A stretch of DNA of 64,000 bases, taken from positions 2,074,501 to 2,138,500 of the forward strand of contig NZ_OY781114.1 of NCBI RefSeq assembly GCF_963676485.1. The letters run 5' to 3'. Below, one piece after another: positions 28,006 through 35,504 of this stretch. The DNA comes from an uncultured Cohaesibacter sp. GTDB taxonomy: Bacteria; Pseudomonadota; Alphaproteobacteria; Rhizobiales; Cohaesibacteraceae. Position 1 is the stretch's first letter, and each line of letters begins with the position of its first letter. A program made the translations under genes and the position numbers. The notes under the pieces were generated by a model. The model saw only the letters and a program-made list of their open reading frames with translations. It was not told where the DNA came from and searched no databases.

Positions 28006-28869
28006 ATGGAAGCAAGTTGGGATGATCTGAAATTGTTTTTGATTGTTGCCGAGGGCGGTGGCCTGTCGGCGGCGTCAGTGCGCACGGGCATTTCCGCCCC
28101 GACCATCGGGCGGCGGATGTTGGCACTTGAGCGGACGATGAACCGCATCCTGTTTGAGCGCAGCAGGCGCGGTTATGTGCTCGCAGCCGACGGGATCTGC
28201 CTGCTTGAGCGCGTGCGCGAGATGTCGAAGATTTCCGGAGAGATCACCGATTGGCACAGTGGTGCCTTTGCCGATCCCTTTGTCGGTATGGCCGGGGATT
28301 CCTGGATGGCAATGTTTCTGGCGCAGAATAACAAGTCCCTTTCAAAGGGACCGGGGGATATCCGCTTTTGCTGCTTTGATGCGCAGGATGGCCTCAGCAT
28401 GATCAATCGGGATAGTGACATTGCGATCCTCTGCAATCCGCCGCAAACAGGCAATTTTGCGGTGCGCCCTACGGTCTGCGCGGCCTATGCAGTCTATCAG
28501 TCACCCGAGCTTGGTTGGGAGGAGGATCGACCGTGGGTCTCATTGGGCAAGGAAGACGCTCATTTCCCGCCCGAACGTTGGGTGTTCGAGCATCATGATC
28601 TGGGGATCTATGGCTGGACCAACAGTCCGCATGTGCTGCTTCAGATGATCCGCTTTGGGCAGGGGCGCAGCGTGCTGCCCTGTTTCATCGGGGATGCTGC
28701 GCCGGATCTGGTGCGGGCGAGCGACGTAATCGAAGACTTGACCGTCCGGCTTCATCTCGTGGTCAACGATGATGACCGGCGTCGCCCCGAGGTGCGTATG
28801 ATAATGGACCGTGTGGCTGGATTGCTCAGCGATCATGCAGGGCTTTTTGCTGGTCACTGCGACAGCTGA
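28006..28869 (+). CDS. LysR family transcriptional regulator
   Basis: 287 residues. The N-terminal winged HTH (about 1-62) shows DLKLFLIVAEGGGLSAAS, the recognition helix region ISAPTIGRRMLALE and RSRRGYVLAADG. The C-terminal part is an effector-binding domain of the LysR substrate-binding type, weaker than usual and with HWG-free aromatic motifs. It belongs to the branch whose opening is WDDLKLFLIVAE, common among alphaproteobacterial LysR orphans. No neighbouring metabolic operon reveals a ligand. The only divergent ORF is the 50-residue microprotein, the natural first candidate target. Confidence 0.88.
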   Translation: MEASWDDLKLFLIVAEGGGLSAASVRTGISAPTIGRRMLALERTMNRILFERSRRGYVLAADGICLLERVREMSKISGEITDWHSGAFADPFVGMAGDSWMAMFLAQNNKSLSKGPGDIRFCCFDAQDGLSMINRDSDIAILCNPPQTGNFAVRPTVCAAYAVYQSPELGWEEDRPWVSLGKEDAHFPPERWVFEHHDLGIYGWTNSPHVLLQMIRFGQGRSVLPCFIGDAAPDLVRASDVIEDLTVRLHLVVNDDDRRRPEVRMIMDRVAGLLSDHAGLFAGHCDS

Positions 28870-29051
28870 AGCGGTTTCGTTTTTCTACCTGTGGCTGCGC
28901 CGTGCCGCATCTTTGCCATGATTCCTTCATACCGCTGTTTTCGGCATATATGCCCATTATTAGAAGCTCTCAAAAAGAGATGCCTGCCCGGCAGATTTGC
29001 CTTGTTTTTGGGCGAGTCGGGCGATCAGTTTTGTAAGGAAGAAAGAAGAAA

Positions 29052-29294
29052 ATGTCCGTAAAACCGTTTGTTATCGGAGCGTTGGTATTTGCTGTTTGTG
29101 AATATCTCGCCTATGTCGCCTATACCGGCGAAACTCTGGGCGTGAGTGGTCGGCGCGGTCGCGCTATTGCCGATCTGGTCAACTGGCTCGTTGCCAAGGT
29201 GGGCACCATGCCTGCTGCTGGTATCCTTGCCGTGGTTGGGGTGGTGCTGGCCACGATTGCTTTCAAGGTGGCAGCGCGCAAATCTGCGGCCTGA
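29052..29294 (+). CDS. Small two-span membrane protein of unknown function
   Basis: 80 residues with hydrophobic segments at about 5-26 and 55-74, separated by a basic loop (GRRGRAIADLVNWLVAK) and ending in a basic KVAARKSAA tail. An AAGGAAGAAAGAAG purine run lies just before ATG 29052. A bidirectional terminator at 29320-29351 closes the unit. It appears monocistronic and belongs to no family I recognise. Confidence 0.65.
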   Translation: MSVKPFVIGALVFAVCEYLAYVAYTGETLGVSGRRGRAIADLVNWLVAKVGTMPAAGILAVVGVVLATIAFKVAARKSAA

Positions 29295-29319
29295 TCGGCT
29301 GCCAGTGCATTGAATTTGG

Positions 29320-29351
29320 AAAGGTGCGATCTGATGGATCGCGCCTTTTTT
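29320..29351. terminator. Terminator between two converging small membrane-protein genes
   Basis: Stem arms AAAGGTGCGATC (29320-29331) and GATCGCGCCTTT (29337-29348) carry one G-T wobble and continue into T residues to 29351. The A run on the left allows it to work in both directions. Confidence 0.82.
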
Positions 29352-29378
29352 GTGCGCCAGAGGGGCTTTTTTCAAGGA

Positions 29379-29837
29379 TCAGAGGGATTTGGGCTTGTTG
29401 TCGAGCGAGCGCTTGACGACACCTGCGCCTCTTCCTGCAATCAGCCAATAGACAAAACCGCCGATAAGGCCCGCCGCCATGGCGCGAATATCTATGGCGA
29501 TGGTCATGGCATCGACCGGCTCTCCCGGCGAATGGGTAATGAAGAAGGACAGAACCAGTCCGTAAGCGAGATAGACCCAGATGCTGCGCCAGGAGAAGAT
29601 CTCTGCGATGATCAGGCCCAGAATTGCCGGATAGAAGGCAAAATGCCCCAGCGGAAAAGCCAGCACAAAGCCGGAAAAAATCGCGAACATATTTTCCGCT
29701 GCCGGGTCATGATACATGCCGGGGCTCGGGGCCATGGAATTGAGGGCAAAACCCAAAAAGATGCTGGCTGCCATGATGGCCAGAAACAGACCGATCGGCA
29801 CCATGACGATGCGGGCAATCAGGCGGGACAGGCTCAT
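29379..29837 (-). CDS. Four-span inner-membrane protein of unknown function
   Basis: 152 residues with hydrophobic segments at about 8-33, 49-80, 84-103 and 118-138, and a short basic C-terminus (VVKRSLDNKPKS). AAGGAG sits 7 nt upstream of ATG 29837, a strong site. It follows rlmN on the same strand after 65 nt and may be read through from it. No catalytic motif is visible and I cannot name a family. Confidence 0.7.
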   Translation of the reverse strand: MSLSRLIARIVMVPIGLFLAIMAASIFLGFALNSMAPSPGMYHDPAAENMFAIFSGFVLAFPLGHFAFYPAILGLIIAEIFSWRSIWVYLAYGLVLSFFITHSPGEPVDAMTIAIDIRAMAAGLIGGFVYWLIAGRGAGVVKRSLDNKPKSL

Positions 29838-29902
29838 AGCAGGCTCCTTGGGCTTACGGGCATTTTGAATTGGGTGAGGGAGGGGAAGTGCTGGGGCCTT
29901 CC

Positions 29903-31219
29903 CTATTCCTCTTCTTCCATATCGTCGTTGCTGCCGTCCCCTACAAGGTTTGCCATGCGCATTCTTTCAAGGGCGGCCAGCTCGGCTTCCAGTTTCTCGC
30001 GCTCAACCTTGCGCAAGCGCTCGGATTCGGATTTCAACTGACCACAGGCGGCATAGATATCGCGCCCGCGGGGGGTGCGAACCGGAGACGCATAACCGGC
30101 GCGGTTGATGAAATCAGCGAATTCTTCGATCTGGTCCCAATCGGAGCATTCATACTGGCTGCCCGGCCACGGGTTGAAGGGGATCAGGTTGATCTTGGCC
30201 GGAATGCCGCGCAGCAGTTTTACAAGCTTGCGGGCGTCCTCAATGGAATCATTCACACCCTTCAGCATCACATATTCGAAGGTGATGCGCTTGGCATTGG
30301 AAACACCGGGATAGGTGCGGCAGGCTTCCAGCAGATCCTTGAGGTTCCATTTCTTGTTGATGGGCACGATTTCATCGCGCAGCTCATCATTGGTGGCGTG
30401 CAGGGAGATGGCCAACATGCAGCCGACTTCTTCGCCAGCGCGCTGGATGTTTGGCACATGGCCCGAGGTCGACAGCGTGATGCGGCGCTTGGAGATGGAA
30501 AGGCCCTCGCCATCTGCCATGATCAACATGGCGGTTTTCACATTGTCATAGTTGAACAGCGGTTCGCCCATGCCCATCATGACGACGTTGGAAACAAACC
30601 GGCCCAGTTTTGGCACGATGGTGCCGGTTTCCGGCTCACGTTCCGGATAGTCGTTGAGAATTTCACGAGCAACGCGCAGCTGGGCGACGATTTCTTCAGC
30701 CGTTAGGTTGCGCACCAGTTTCTGGGTGCCCGTGTGGCAGAAGGTGCAGTTGAGGGTGCAGCCAACCTGAGAGGAAACACAAAGCGTACCCCGGTTTTCA
30801 TCGGGAATATAAACGGTTTCCACTTCCACCGGACGGCCTGCGCCCCTTGGCGGAAAGCGCAGCAGCCATTTGCGGGTGCCGTCGACGGAAATTTGCTCGG
30901 CGACCAGTTCGGGATGGGTAATGGTATAGACCAGATCCATCTTGGCGCGCAGGTCCTTTGAGACGTTGGTCATCTGATCAAAGGAAGTGGCGCCGCGCAC
31001 ATAGATCCAGTGCCAGAGCTGGTTGACGCGCATGCGGATCTGCTTTTCCGCCACGCCAACCCGGCGCATCGCCTCGGAGAGGTCTTCGCGGTTCATGCCA
31101 ACAAGGTTGAGCTTGTCCGGATCAAGCGCAGGCCAGCTGTAATTGTGGCTTGTTTCAATGGCGACGGTGTCCAGCACAGGGCTTTCCTGCGCTGTATCAA
31201 GAGCGGATGCATGCGTCAT
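29903..31219 (-). CDS. rlmN: Dual-specificity 23S rRNA/tRNA adenine-C2 methyltransferase RlmN
   Basis: Radical-SAM enzyme that makes m2A2503 in 23S rRNA and m2A37 in some tRNAs by a ping-pong mechanism. With start ATG 31219 it has 438 residues. The cluster motif CTLNCTFC supplies Cys154, Cys158 and Cys161. Cys147 (in TLCVSSQVG) and the late AACGQL cysteine match the two family-specific catalytic cysteines. A charged coiled-coil-like tail ([19 protein letters not shown]) is appended. The ribosome binding site is odd: GAGGAA lies about 29 nt upstream with a small GC hairpin between. A TTG at 31261 is the alternative. Confidence 0.95.
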   Translation of the reverse strand: MTHASALDTAQESPVLDTVAIETSHNYSWPALDPDKLNLVGMNREDLSEAMRRVGVAEKQIRMRVNQLWHWIYVRGATSFDQMTNVSKDLRAKMDLVYTITHPELVAEQISVDGTRKWLLRFPPRGAGRPVEVETVYIPDENRGTLCVSSQVGCTLNCTFCHTGTQKLVRNLTAEEIVAQLRVAREILNDYPEREPETGTIVPKLGRFVSNVVMMGMGEPLFNYDNVKTAMLIMADGEGLSISKRRITLSTSGHVPNIQRAGEEVGCMLAISLHATNDELRDEIVPINKKWNLKDLLEACRTYPGVSNAKRITFEYVMLKGVNDSIEDARKLVKLLRGIPAKINLIPFNPWPGSQYECSDWDQIEEFADFINRAGYASPVRTPRGRDIYAACGQLKSESERLRKVEREKLEAELAALERMRMANLVGDGSNDDMEEEE

Positions 31220-31456
31220 GTAATTATCAAAGCCGCGCTTTGTCGCGGTTCCTCTTTTCAAGGCCGATCACACCTATCCCCTCGCTTGCCGATTGACAAA
31301 GGCGCAAGGGTGGAGCGCGATCCTTAAAGACTGCCATTCCAGAACGACCTCCGCACTTTGACTATGGGAGGCCCGATCCTTGCCCTTTTTTCAGCAAATG
31401 CTGTCCATCAGGGTGCAATCCGGTTGAATGCTGTTCGAATTGGCGGGTGTATAAAG

Positions 31457-31484
31457 CAAAAAAGCGGCCTTGTCAGCCGCTTTT
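31457..31484 (-). terminator. Terminator of the IalB-family gene
   Basis: Stem AAAAGCGGC (31460-31468) and GCCGCTTTT (31476-31484) with a T tract on the reverse strand, 25 bp after the stop of the IalB-family gene. The adjoining 31262-31456 segment is the rlmN upstream region and shows no gene. Confidence 0.85.
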
Positions 31485-31508
31485 GTTGGATTTCTTGGCA
31501 GTTTTTTC

Positions 31509-32021
31509 TTACTGGCACTCGGCCAGAGCCTTGCGGGTTGCAGCCGTAACGCCCGAGAGGGAGTAGGTGTCAACCGTCAGGGTGCCGCGTGAAGATGTGC
31601 CTTTGACGACCATGCTTGCACCAGCTCGCATCGCATTGACCAAACGGGCTTCTTCTGCCGCATTCTCAAGCCAGGCTCCATCGCCGGACGTATATAAGGA
31701 GAATGTATCCGACCCGACCTGAATGGAGGTCTTGGACCCTTCTTTATAAGGATAGCCGGTGATCACATTGACTTCTTCACGAACACCTTCGCGCGGGCGC
31801 GTGGTGATGAAGAAGTAAACCGGATCGCGGTTTACATTCTTTGGTTCCATGTCTTTGGGTTGGCTGACCGCAAAGCACATTTTGCCACGTTGAGGATCGT
31901 TAAAAACATAAGCACCCCAATCTTTGAATTGTTCGACGCGAGTGGCCGCGCCCTGAGCATATGCTGCAGTGGCGGAAAGTGCGAGAAGGGTGGCTGCTCC
32001 GAGGATTTTTACGCTTTTCAT
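31509..32021 (-). CDS. Invasion-associated locus B (IalB) family periplasmic protein
   Basis: 170 residues with a clear Sec signal peptide: KSVKILGAATLLALSATAAY, cleavage after AYAQ near residue 22-23. The mature IalB domain carries the DWGAYVFNDPQRGKMCFAVS opening and a central PVYFFITTRP strand. It ends with a conserved-looking LAECQ, whose Cys may pair with the Cys in KMCFA. IalB-type proteins are widespread in free-living alphaproteobacteria and are not evidence of pathogenicity. AGGTAGAG precedes ATG 32021. Confidence 0.88.
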   Translation of the reverse strand: MKSVKILGAATLLALSATAAYAQGAATRVEQFKDWGAYVFNDPQRGKMCFAVSQPKDMEPKNVNRDPVYFFITTRPREGVREEVNVITGYPYKEGSKTSIQVGSDTFSLYTSGDGAWLENAAEEARLVNAMRAGASMVVKGTSSRGTLTVDTYSLSGVTAATRKALAECQ

Positions 32022-32288
32022 CTCTACCTGTCGCTTTCGACTGGATGCCAACAGGAGCCTCAGGCTCCAATTCATTCATTTAACATTTACCAAAGTCAGG
32101 GTTACCAAACAGTGAAGTTGCAGCAAATTTTGAATTTTTTTACGCGTTTGCCGCTCTTTGTCCGGATTTCCGCGATTCTGATGTGATTGCAGGCAAGATT
32201 CACCGCAAATGCGGCAAGAGATAGGCAGATGCCTTCTTGTCTGTTGCTGAAAGCCCTTACCTTGAGCGTCAGGGCCTTCGGGCCATTT

Positions 32289-32831
32289 TTAGCCCTTGAG
32301 TGCATCCGGTATGCCGGACCGGAATCTTGGCTGGCCATGCTGATGCACGCGGGGTTCTCGAGGGCCGCCAGCACGAACCGGACGATCGGTGAAGCCGCCC
32401 ATGGATTGCACCCGATCATACATGATGATGGCGCCTGCGGTTGCCACATTCAGGCAGAAGCGCGTGGGTATCTTGACGATGAAGTCGCACTTGTCCTGCA
32501 TGGCTTTGGTCAGGTTACCCCGCTCTGGCCCCAAAATATAGGCTGCCTTGGTCGGGTGTCTGAAGCTGGGCAGGTCTATTGCGTCATCGGTCAGTTCAAC
32601 CCCGACAAGGCGGCAATCCTTGGGCAGAATGAGTTCGTCTTCGTTGGCCCATGGATAATAGGGTATGTGGTCGCCGCTATTGGAGGTGTCTGTTCCCGGT
32701 TTGGCGAATGTTCTTTCCGCCGCAATCGTGAAAAAGAAGCTGGCGCCGAAGGCGTGGGCCGTTCTGACCAGATTTCCGAAGTTACCTTCCTTGGATAGCC
32801 CTTGTACGCCGACTGCGAAATATCCGCGCAT
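32289..32831 (-). CDS. TrmH/SpoU family RNA methyltransferase
   Basis: SPOUT-class 2'-O-ribose methyltransferase acting on tRNA or rRNA, target unknown. The 180 residues show the three SpoU motifs: NFGNLVRTAHAFGA near residue 17, YILGPERGNLT near 98 and LNVATAGAIIMYDR near 126-139. It lacks the N-terminal substrate-binding domain of RlmB. The basic C-terminal tail has several Arg, Pro and His residues. Start ATG 32831 has AGGA 6 nt upstream; an ATG at 32864 adds 11 residues without a site. It is a single gene, divergent from the quinone oxidoreductase. Confidence 0.9.
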   Translation of the reverse strand: MRGYFAVGVQGLSKEGNFGNLVRTAHAFGASFFFTIAAERTFAKPGTDTSNSGDHIPYYPWANEDELILPKDCRLVGVELTDDAIDLPSFRHPTKAAYILGPERGNLTKAMQDKCDFIVKIPTRFCLNVATAGAIIMYDRVQSMGGFTDRPVRAGGPREPRVHQHGQPRFRSGIPDALKG

Positions 32832-33126
32832 ATGTTTCCTGTCTTCCGATTTGTGGTTCTTCATTCTTGTTGTTGCGGGAATTGGTTCTGGTCTTCAGCC
32901 CGAGTGCAATTCCCGCAGATGCGCCTTTCTAGACCAGAATTTGACAAAATGGAACCATGGGCAAGTGGCAGCGATTTTACCGCCGGTTGGCGGGCAGGAT
33001 TATCGCAAATGGACATGGTTCGGGAGCATTCCCTGTCGCCTTTTTTTCTATTGCGGTTGTTTGCGCCTTTGTAACGCCGGTTTCTCATGCTAGGGCTTGA
33101 GTGCAATTTGTAGAGGGGAGCTTAAG

Positions 33127-34101
33127 ATGCGGGCCATTGTGTGCGATGCCTTTGAGGGCGTTGAGAATCTGAAGCTGATCGAGATGACAAAGCCGACGGC
33201 AGGGCCGGGGGAGGTCCTGATCCGGGTGAAGGCGGCTGCGCTCAATTTCTTCGACACGCTGATCCTGCATGATAAATATCAGTTCACACCTGAATTGCCC
33301 TTTTCCCCTGCAGGAGAGATTGCAGGGGTGATCGAAGCTGTCGGAGACGGGGTGGATCCGGAACGCGTTGGCGAGAAGGCTCTGGCTTATATCCGCTGGG
33401 GTGGCGCTCGCGATTATGTCGTGGTCAACCAAGATGAAGCGATCACGATGCCCTCCAAGCTCGGCTTCGATCATGCCGCCGGTCTGATGATCACCTATGG
33501 CACGACCATCTATGGCCTGCGGAGCCGTGCCCGTATGCAGCCAGGGGAGACCCTTGCTGTGTTGGGAGCTGCCGGGGGTGTCGGGCTTGCCGCTGTGGAG
33601 GTCGGTAAATTGATGGGAGCCCGGGTCATTGCCTGTGCGTCATCCGATGAAAAGCTTCAGCTTTGCAAGGCCTTTGGTGCGGACGATCTTCTCAATTACA
33701 AGGAGGATGACCTCAAGCAGACTCTAAAAGACATGACCTATGGTCATGGCGTCGATGTGGTCTATGATCCGGTTGGCGGAGATCTGTCTGAGGCAGCCCT
33801 GAGGGCCACTGGCTGGTATGGGCGGTTTCTGGTGATCGGTTTTGCCTCGGGCACCATTCCCAAAATGCCGCTCAATCTGGTGATGCTGAAGGGTATCGAT
33901 CTGCTTGGCGTCTTCTGGGGAGAAGCGGTCGGGCGCGAACCGGCCGATCATGCAGAAAATATGAAGCAGATCATGGCGTGGGTGGCGAGTGGTCAGCTCA
34001 AGCCACATATCGATCGGCGCTATTCTCTTGAAGAAACGGCAGAGGCCATCAAGGCCATCGCCAACAGGGAGGTCAAGGGCAAGGTCGTGATTACCCTTTG
34101 A
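33127..34101 (+). CDS. NADPH:quinone oxidoreductase family protein
   Basis: 324-residue cytosolic medium-chain dehydrogenase/reductase of the zinc-free quinone oxidoreductase (QOR) type. The GroES-like N-terminal domain includes AALNFFDTLI and PFSPAGEIAGV. The Rossmann nucleotide-binding motif VLGAAGGVGLAAVEVGKLMG is near residues 143-162, and DVVYDPVGGD follows. The catalytic-zinc cysteine and histidine of alcohol dehydrogenases are absent. GGGGAG lies 7 nt before ATG 33127. It is monocistronic and ends only 27 bp from the converging YkvA gene. The substrate is unknown. Confidence 0.9.
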   Translation: MRAIVCDAFEGVENLKLIEMTKPTAGPGEVLIRVKAAALNFFDTLILHDKYQFTPELPFSPAGEIAGVIEAVGDGVDPERVGEKALAYIRWGGARDYVVVNQDEAITMPSKLGFDHAAGLMITYGTTIYGLRSRARMQPGETLAVLGAAGGVGLAAVEVGKLMGARVIACASSDEKLQLCKAFGADDLLNYKEDDLKQTLKDMTYGHGVDVVYDPVGGDLSEAALRATGWYGRFLVIGFASGTIPKMPLNLVMLKGIDLLGVFWGEAVGREPADHAENMKQIMAWVASGQLKPHIDRRYSLEETAEAIKAIANREVKGKVVITL

Positions 34102-34128
34102 GCCTTCGGGCTCATGGACTCCTTGGAT

Positions 34129-34554
34129 CTAGCGCTCTACATGTACATCATGCTCGGCCATTGCCTGTTTGGCGCGCAAGCGGTGTTTGTCGGTGATGCT
34201 GCTATGCACCGTCTTGATGACATAGGTGAGCAATGCGATATCATCGGCAAAGCCGAGACCAAAAATCATGTCGGGAATGGCGTCGAGCGGCAACACGAAA
34301 TAGGCAAGTGCCCCGATCAGTGTCAGGCGCACCTTGACCGGCGTTTCCGGATCAAAAGCACAATAATAGGCGGCTACCACATCTTCAATGATGGGCATCT
34401 GTTTGGCTGCCTTTCTGACCACAGACCAGAATTTTTTGCGTACATTGGCAGCCTTCTTTGCCATGGAGGAATCGCGATGGCCCTCTTCATCCTCGGCGGC
34501 CTTCTCCGGCGGAAGCAGTTCGATTTCATCTTCGGAATAGTGTCTGTCAGCCAT
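34129..34554 (-). CDS. YkvA family protein (DUF1232)
   Basis: 141 residues. The DUF1232 core occupies the second half: PVKVRLTLIGALAYFVLPLD, IPDMIFGLGFADDIALL and a following amphipathic helix. These give one or two short membrane-associated segments. The N-terminal half is acidic and probably disordered. Start ATG 34554 has AAGGACGC immediately upstream, whereas a frame from 34722 adds 56 residues through the sRNA terminator. The function of the family is not established. It lies 120 bp downstream of the sRNA array terminator and so likely has its own promoter. Confidence 0.88.
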   Translation of the reverse strand: MADRHYSEDEIELLPPEKAAEDEEGHRDSSMAKKAANVRKKFWSVVRKAAKQMPIIEDVVAAYYCAFDPETPVKVRLTLIGALAYFVLPLDAIPDMIFGLGFADDIALLTYVIKTVHSSITDKHRLRAKQAMAEHDVHVER

Positions 34555-34674
34555 GCGTCCTTCCCCCGGGGTGGTTATGCATCCTTGATATGGGGAAAAA
34601 AGAAGGGAAAGCAAGCGTCGAGGGACTGGAATCTCGGGGGGAGCTTTGGCGATTTGAAAGGGAAGCAGATAACA

Positions 34675-34708
34675 AAAACCCTCCGGGGGAGGAGGTCCGG
34701 AGGGTTTT
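34675..34708 (-). terminator. Terminator closing the DUF1127-sRNA transcript
   Basis: A 12-bp perfect stem (34675-34686 with 34697-34708) is followed on the reverse strand by TTTTTGTT. It doubles as the third loop-bearing hairpin of the sRNA array. Confidence 0.85.
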
Positions 34709-34768
34709 GTTAGAAGATTCAAAACTGGGAGGAGGTAGTTTTGAATCGATCAGGCTTTGGGAGGAGGT
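34687..34768 (-). repeat. Three copies of a 10-nt anti-SD loop motif
   Basis: The sequence GGGAGGAGGT on the plus strand (ACCTCCTCCC on the transcribed strand) occurs at 34687-34696, 34727-34736 and 34759-34768. Each copy is exactly the unpaired loop of a perfect stem. Spacing is 40 and 32 nt. Confidence 0.95.
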
Positions 34769-34833
34769 AAAGCCTGAATTCCTAAGAAACTCGTGGCTTT
34801 CGCTAGGACATTTTCTGTCAGCGAAAGACTTTT

Positions 34834-34989
34834 TTATTTTGCAGTAGCAGCTTCACGTGCGATTTCGGTGATGTCGCCGCGGGAAATTCCCAGTTCGCCA
34901 AGATCGCGATTGCTCAGGCGGGCAAGTTCATCAACCGTGTCACGGTAGTTGCGCCACTGACGGTAGTTTTCAACAACAGTATTGATCAT
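34834..34989 (-). CDS. DUF1127 microprotein, CcaF1/YjiS-like (51 aa)
   Basis: 51 residues, MINTVVENYRQWRNYRDTVD followed by ELARLSNRDLGELGISRGDI and a short EIAREAATAK end. This is the standard DUF1127 fold: an Arg-rich amphipathic N-terminal helix and the LxxLSxRDLxDIGI signature. The ATG at 34989 is 9 nt after AAAGGA; an ATG 9 nt earlier would sit directly on that site. In Rhodobacter the homologue CcaF1 is an RNA-binding protein involved in sRNA maturation, and its gene is co-transcribed with CcsR sRNAs. Here the stop codon is followed within 6 nt by the hairpin array. The upstream AT-rich region should contain a stress promoter, but I could not define one. Confidence 0.92.
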   Translation of the reverse strand: MINTVVENYRQWRNYRDTVDELARLSNRDLGELGISRGDITEIAREAATAK

Positions 34990-35504
34990 CGGTGTCATTC
35001 CTTTGTTGCTATGTGGCTATTCATCTTCAACTGCATTTCAAAAGCGCTTGTTTGATTTTGTCTTTCAAACCCTTCATCGCTTTCTTGATTATGAATATAG
35101 TTCATGGCTGGCGATTTTACATCGCACAAAATTGCATGGCTGTTTTGTTAGATATGCATAAATTGAGTATAATCCATTTTTGATTGTTTAATTTTGCATG
35201 CCAAATCAGTTAAGCCATATTATTCAATATCTTGAAAATTTGTTGAATTTTCCAAAAAGCGAAAAATATCTCTATTCCTGTCTCAGAAAGCGCTCGCCGA
35301 TTTGAGCCCAACCAGTGGATACGTGTTTTTACGTCAAAAATCCTCCCTATTTAGGCATCTCTCACCCAATGAAAAAGCCCGAAGCGGTTGCCGCGGGCTT
35401 TGCTTGCTGGTCAGGCTAGTGCTTCGGGGCGAAAAGAACGCCTACCGTAGCGATGCCCTGCATCTGTGGCGTGGCTGGAAGGTGGCTGACCTTTCCAAGC
35501 CCTG
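34990..35504. other. AT-rich intergenic region upstream of the DUF1127 gene
   Basis: 515 bp with no supported ORF. The segment at about 35030-35280 is clearly more AT-rich than its surroundings and should hold the DUF1127 promoter. It contains a 7-bp dyad GAAAATT/AATTTTC near 35233-35251. The distal end has the purH-side terminator at 35373-35401. No convincing -35/-10 pair or RpoH element could be fixed by eye. Confidence 0.45.
35373..35404 (-). terminator. Probable purH terminator
   Basis: Arms AAAGCCCG and CGGGCTTT pair around a 12-nt loop and are followed on the reverse strand by a short T run. It lies about 100 nt after the purH stop, with no gene between. Confidence 0.7.

Larger units (their letters stand above)
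34675..34827 (-). ncRNA. CcsR/cuckoo-like sRNA array behind a DUF1127 gene
   Basis: Three tandem hairpins have unrelated stems but the same loop. On the reverse (transcribed) strand every loop is ACCTCCTCCC, an anti-Shine-Dalgarno sequence. Arms: 34769-34777/34750-34758 (9 bp), 34737-34747/34716-34726 (11 bp) and 34697-34708/34675-34686 (12 bp). The last runs into TTTTTGTT and is a terminator. A fourth hairpin without the loop motif (34797-34827) sits 6 nt after the DUF1127 stop. In Rhodobacter, CcsR1-4 sRNAs with CCUCCUCCC loops are processed from the 3' end of a DUF1127 (CcaF1) transcript, and the layout here matches. The stems differ while the loops are identical, which points to selection on RNA. 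Confidence 0.85.

Noticed and set aside
34797-34827. Hairpin at the DUF1127 stop as a forward-strand terminator
   Set aside because: It has a T run on the forward side, but no forward gene ends before it. On the reverse strand it fits better as the first structural element of the sRNA array.
35001-35060. RpoH-type promoter for the DUF1127 gene
   Set aside because: A CTTTTGAA and a CCACAT element can be picked out but the spacing (about 20 nt) is wrong, so I do not claim it.
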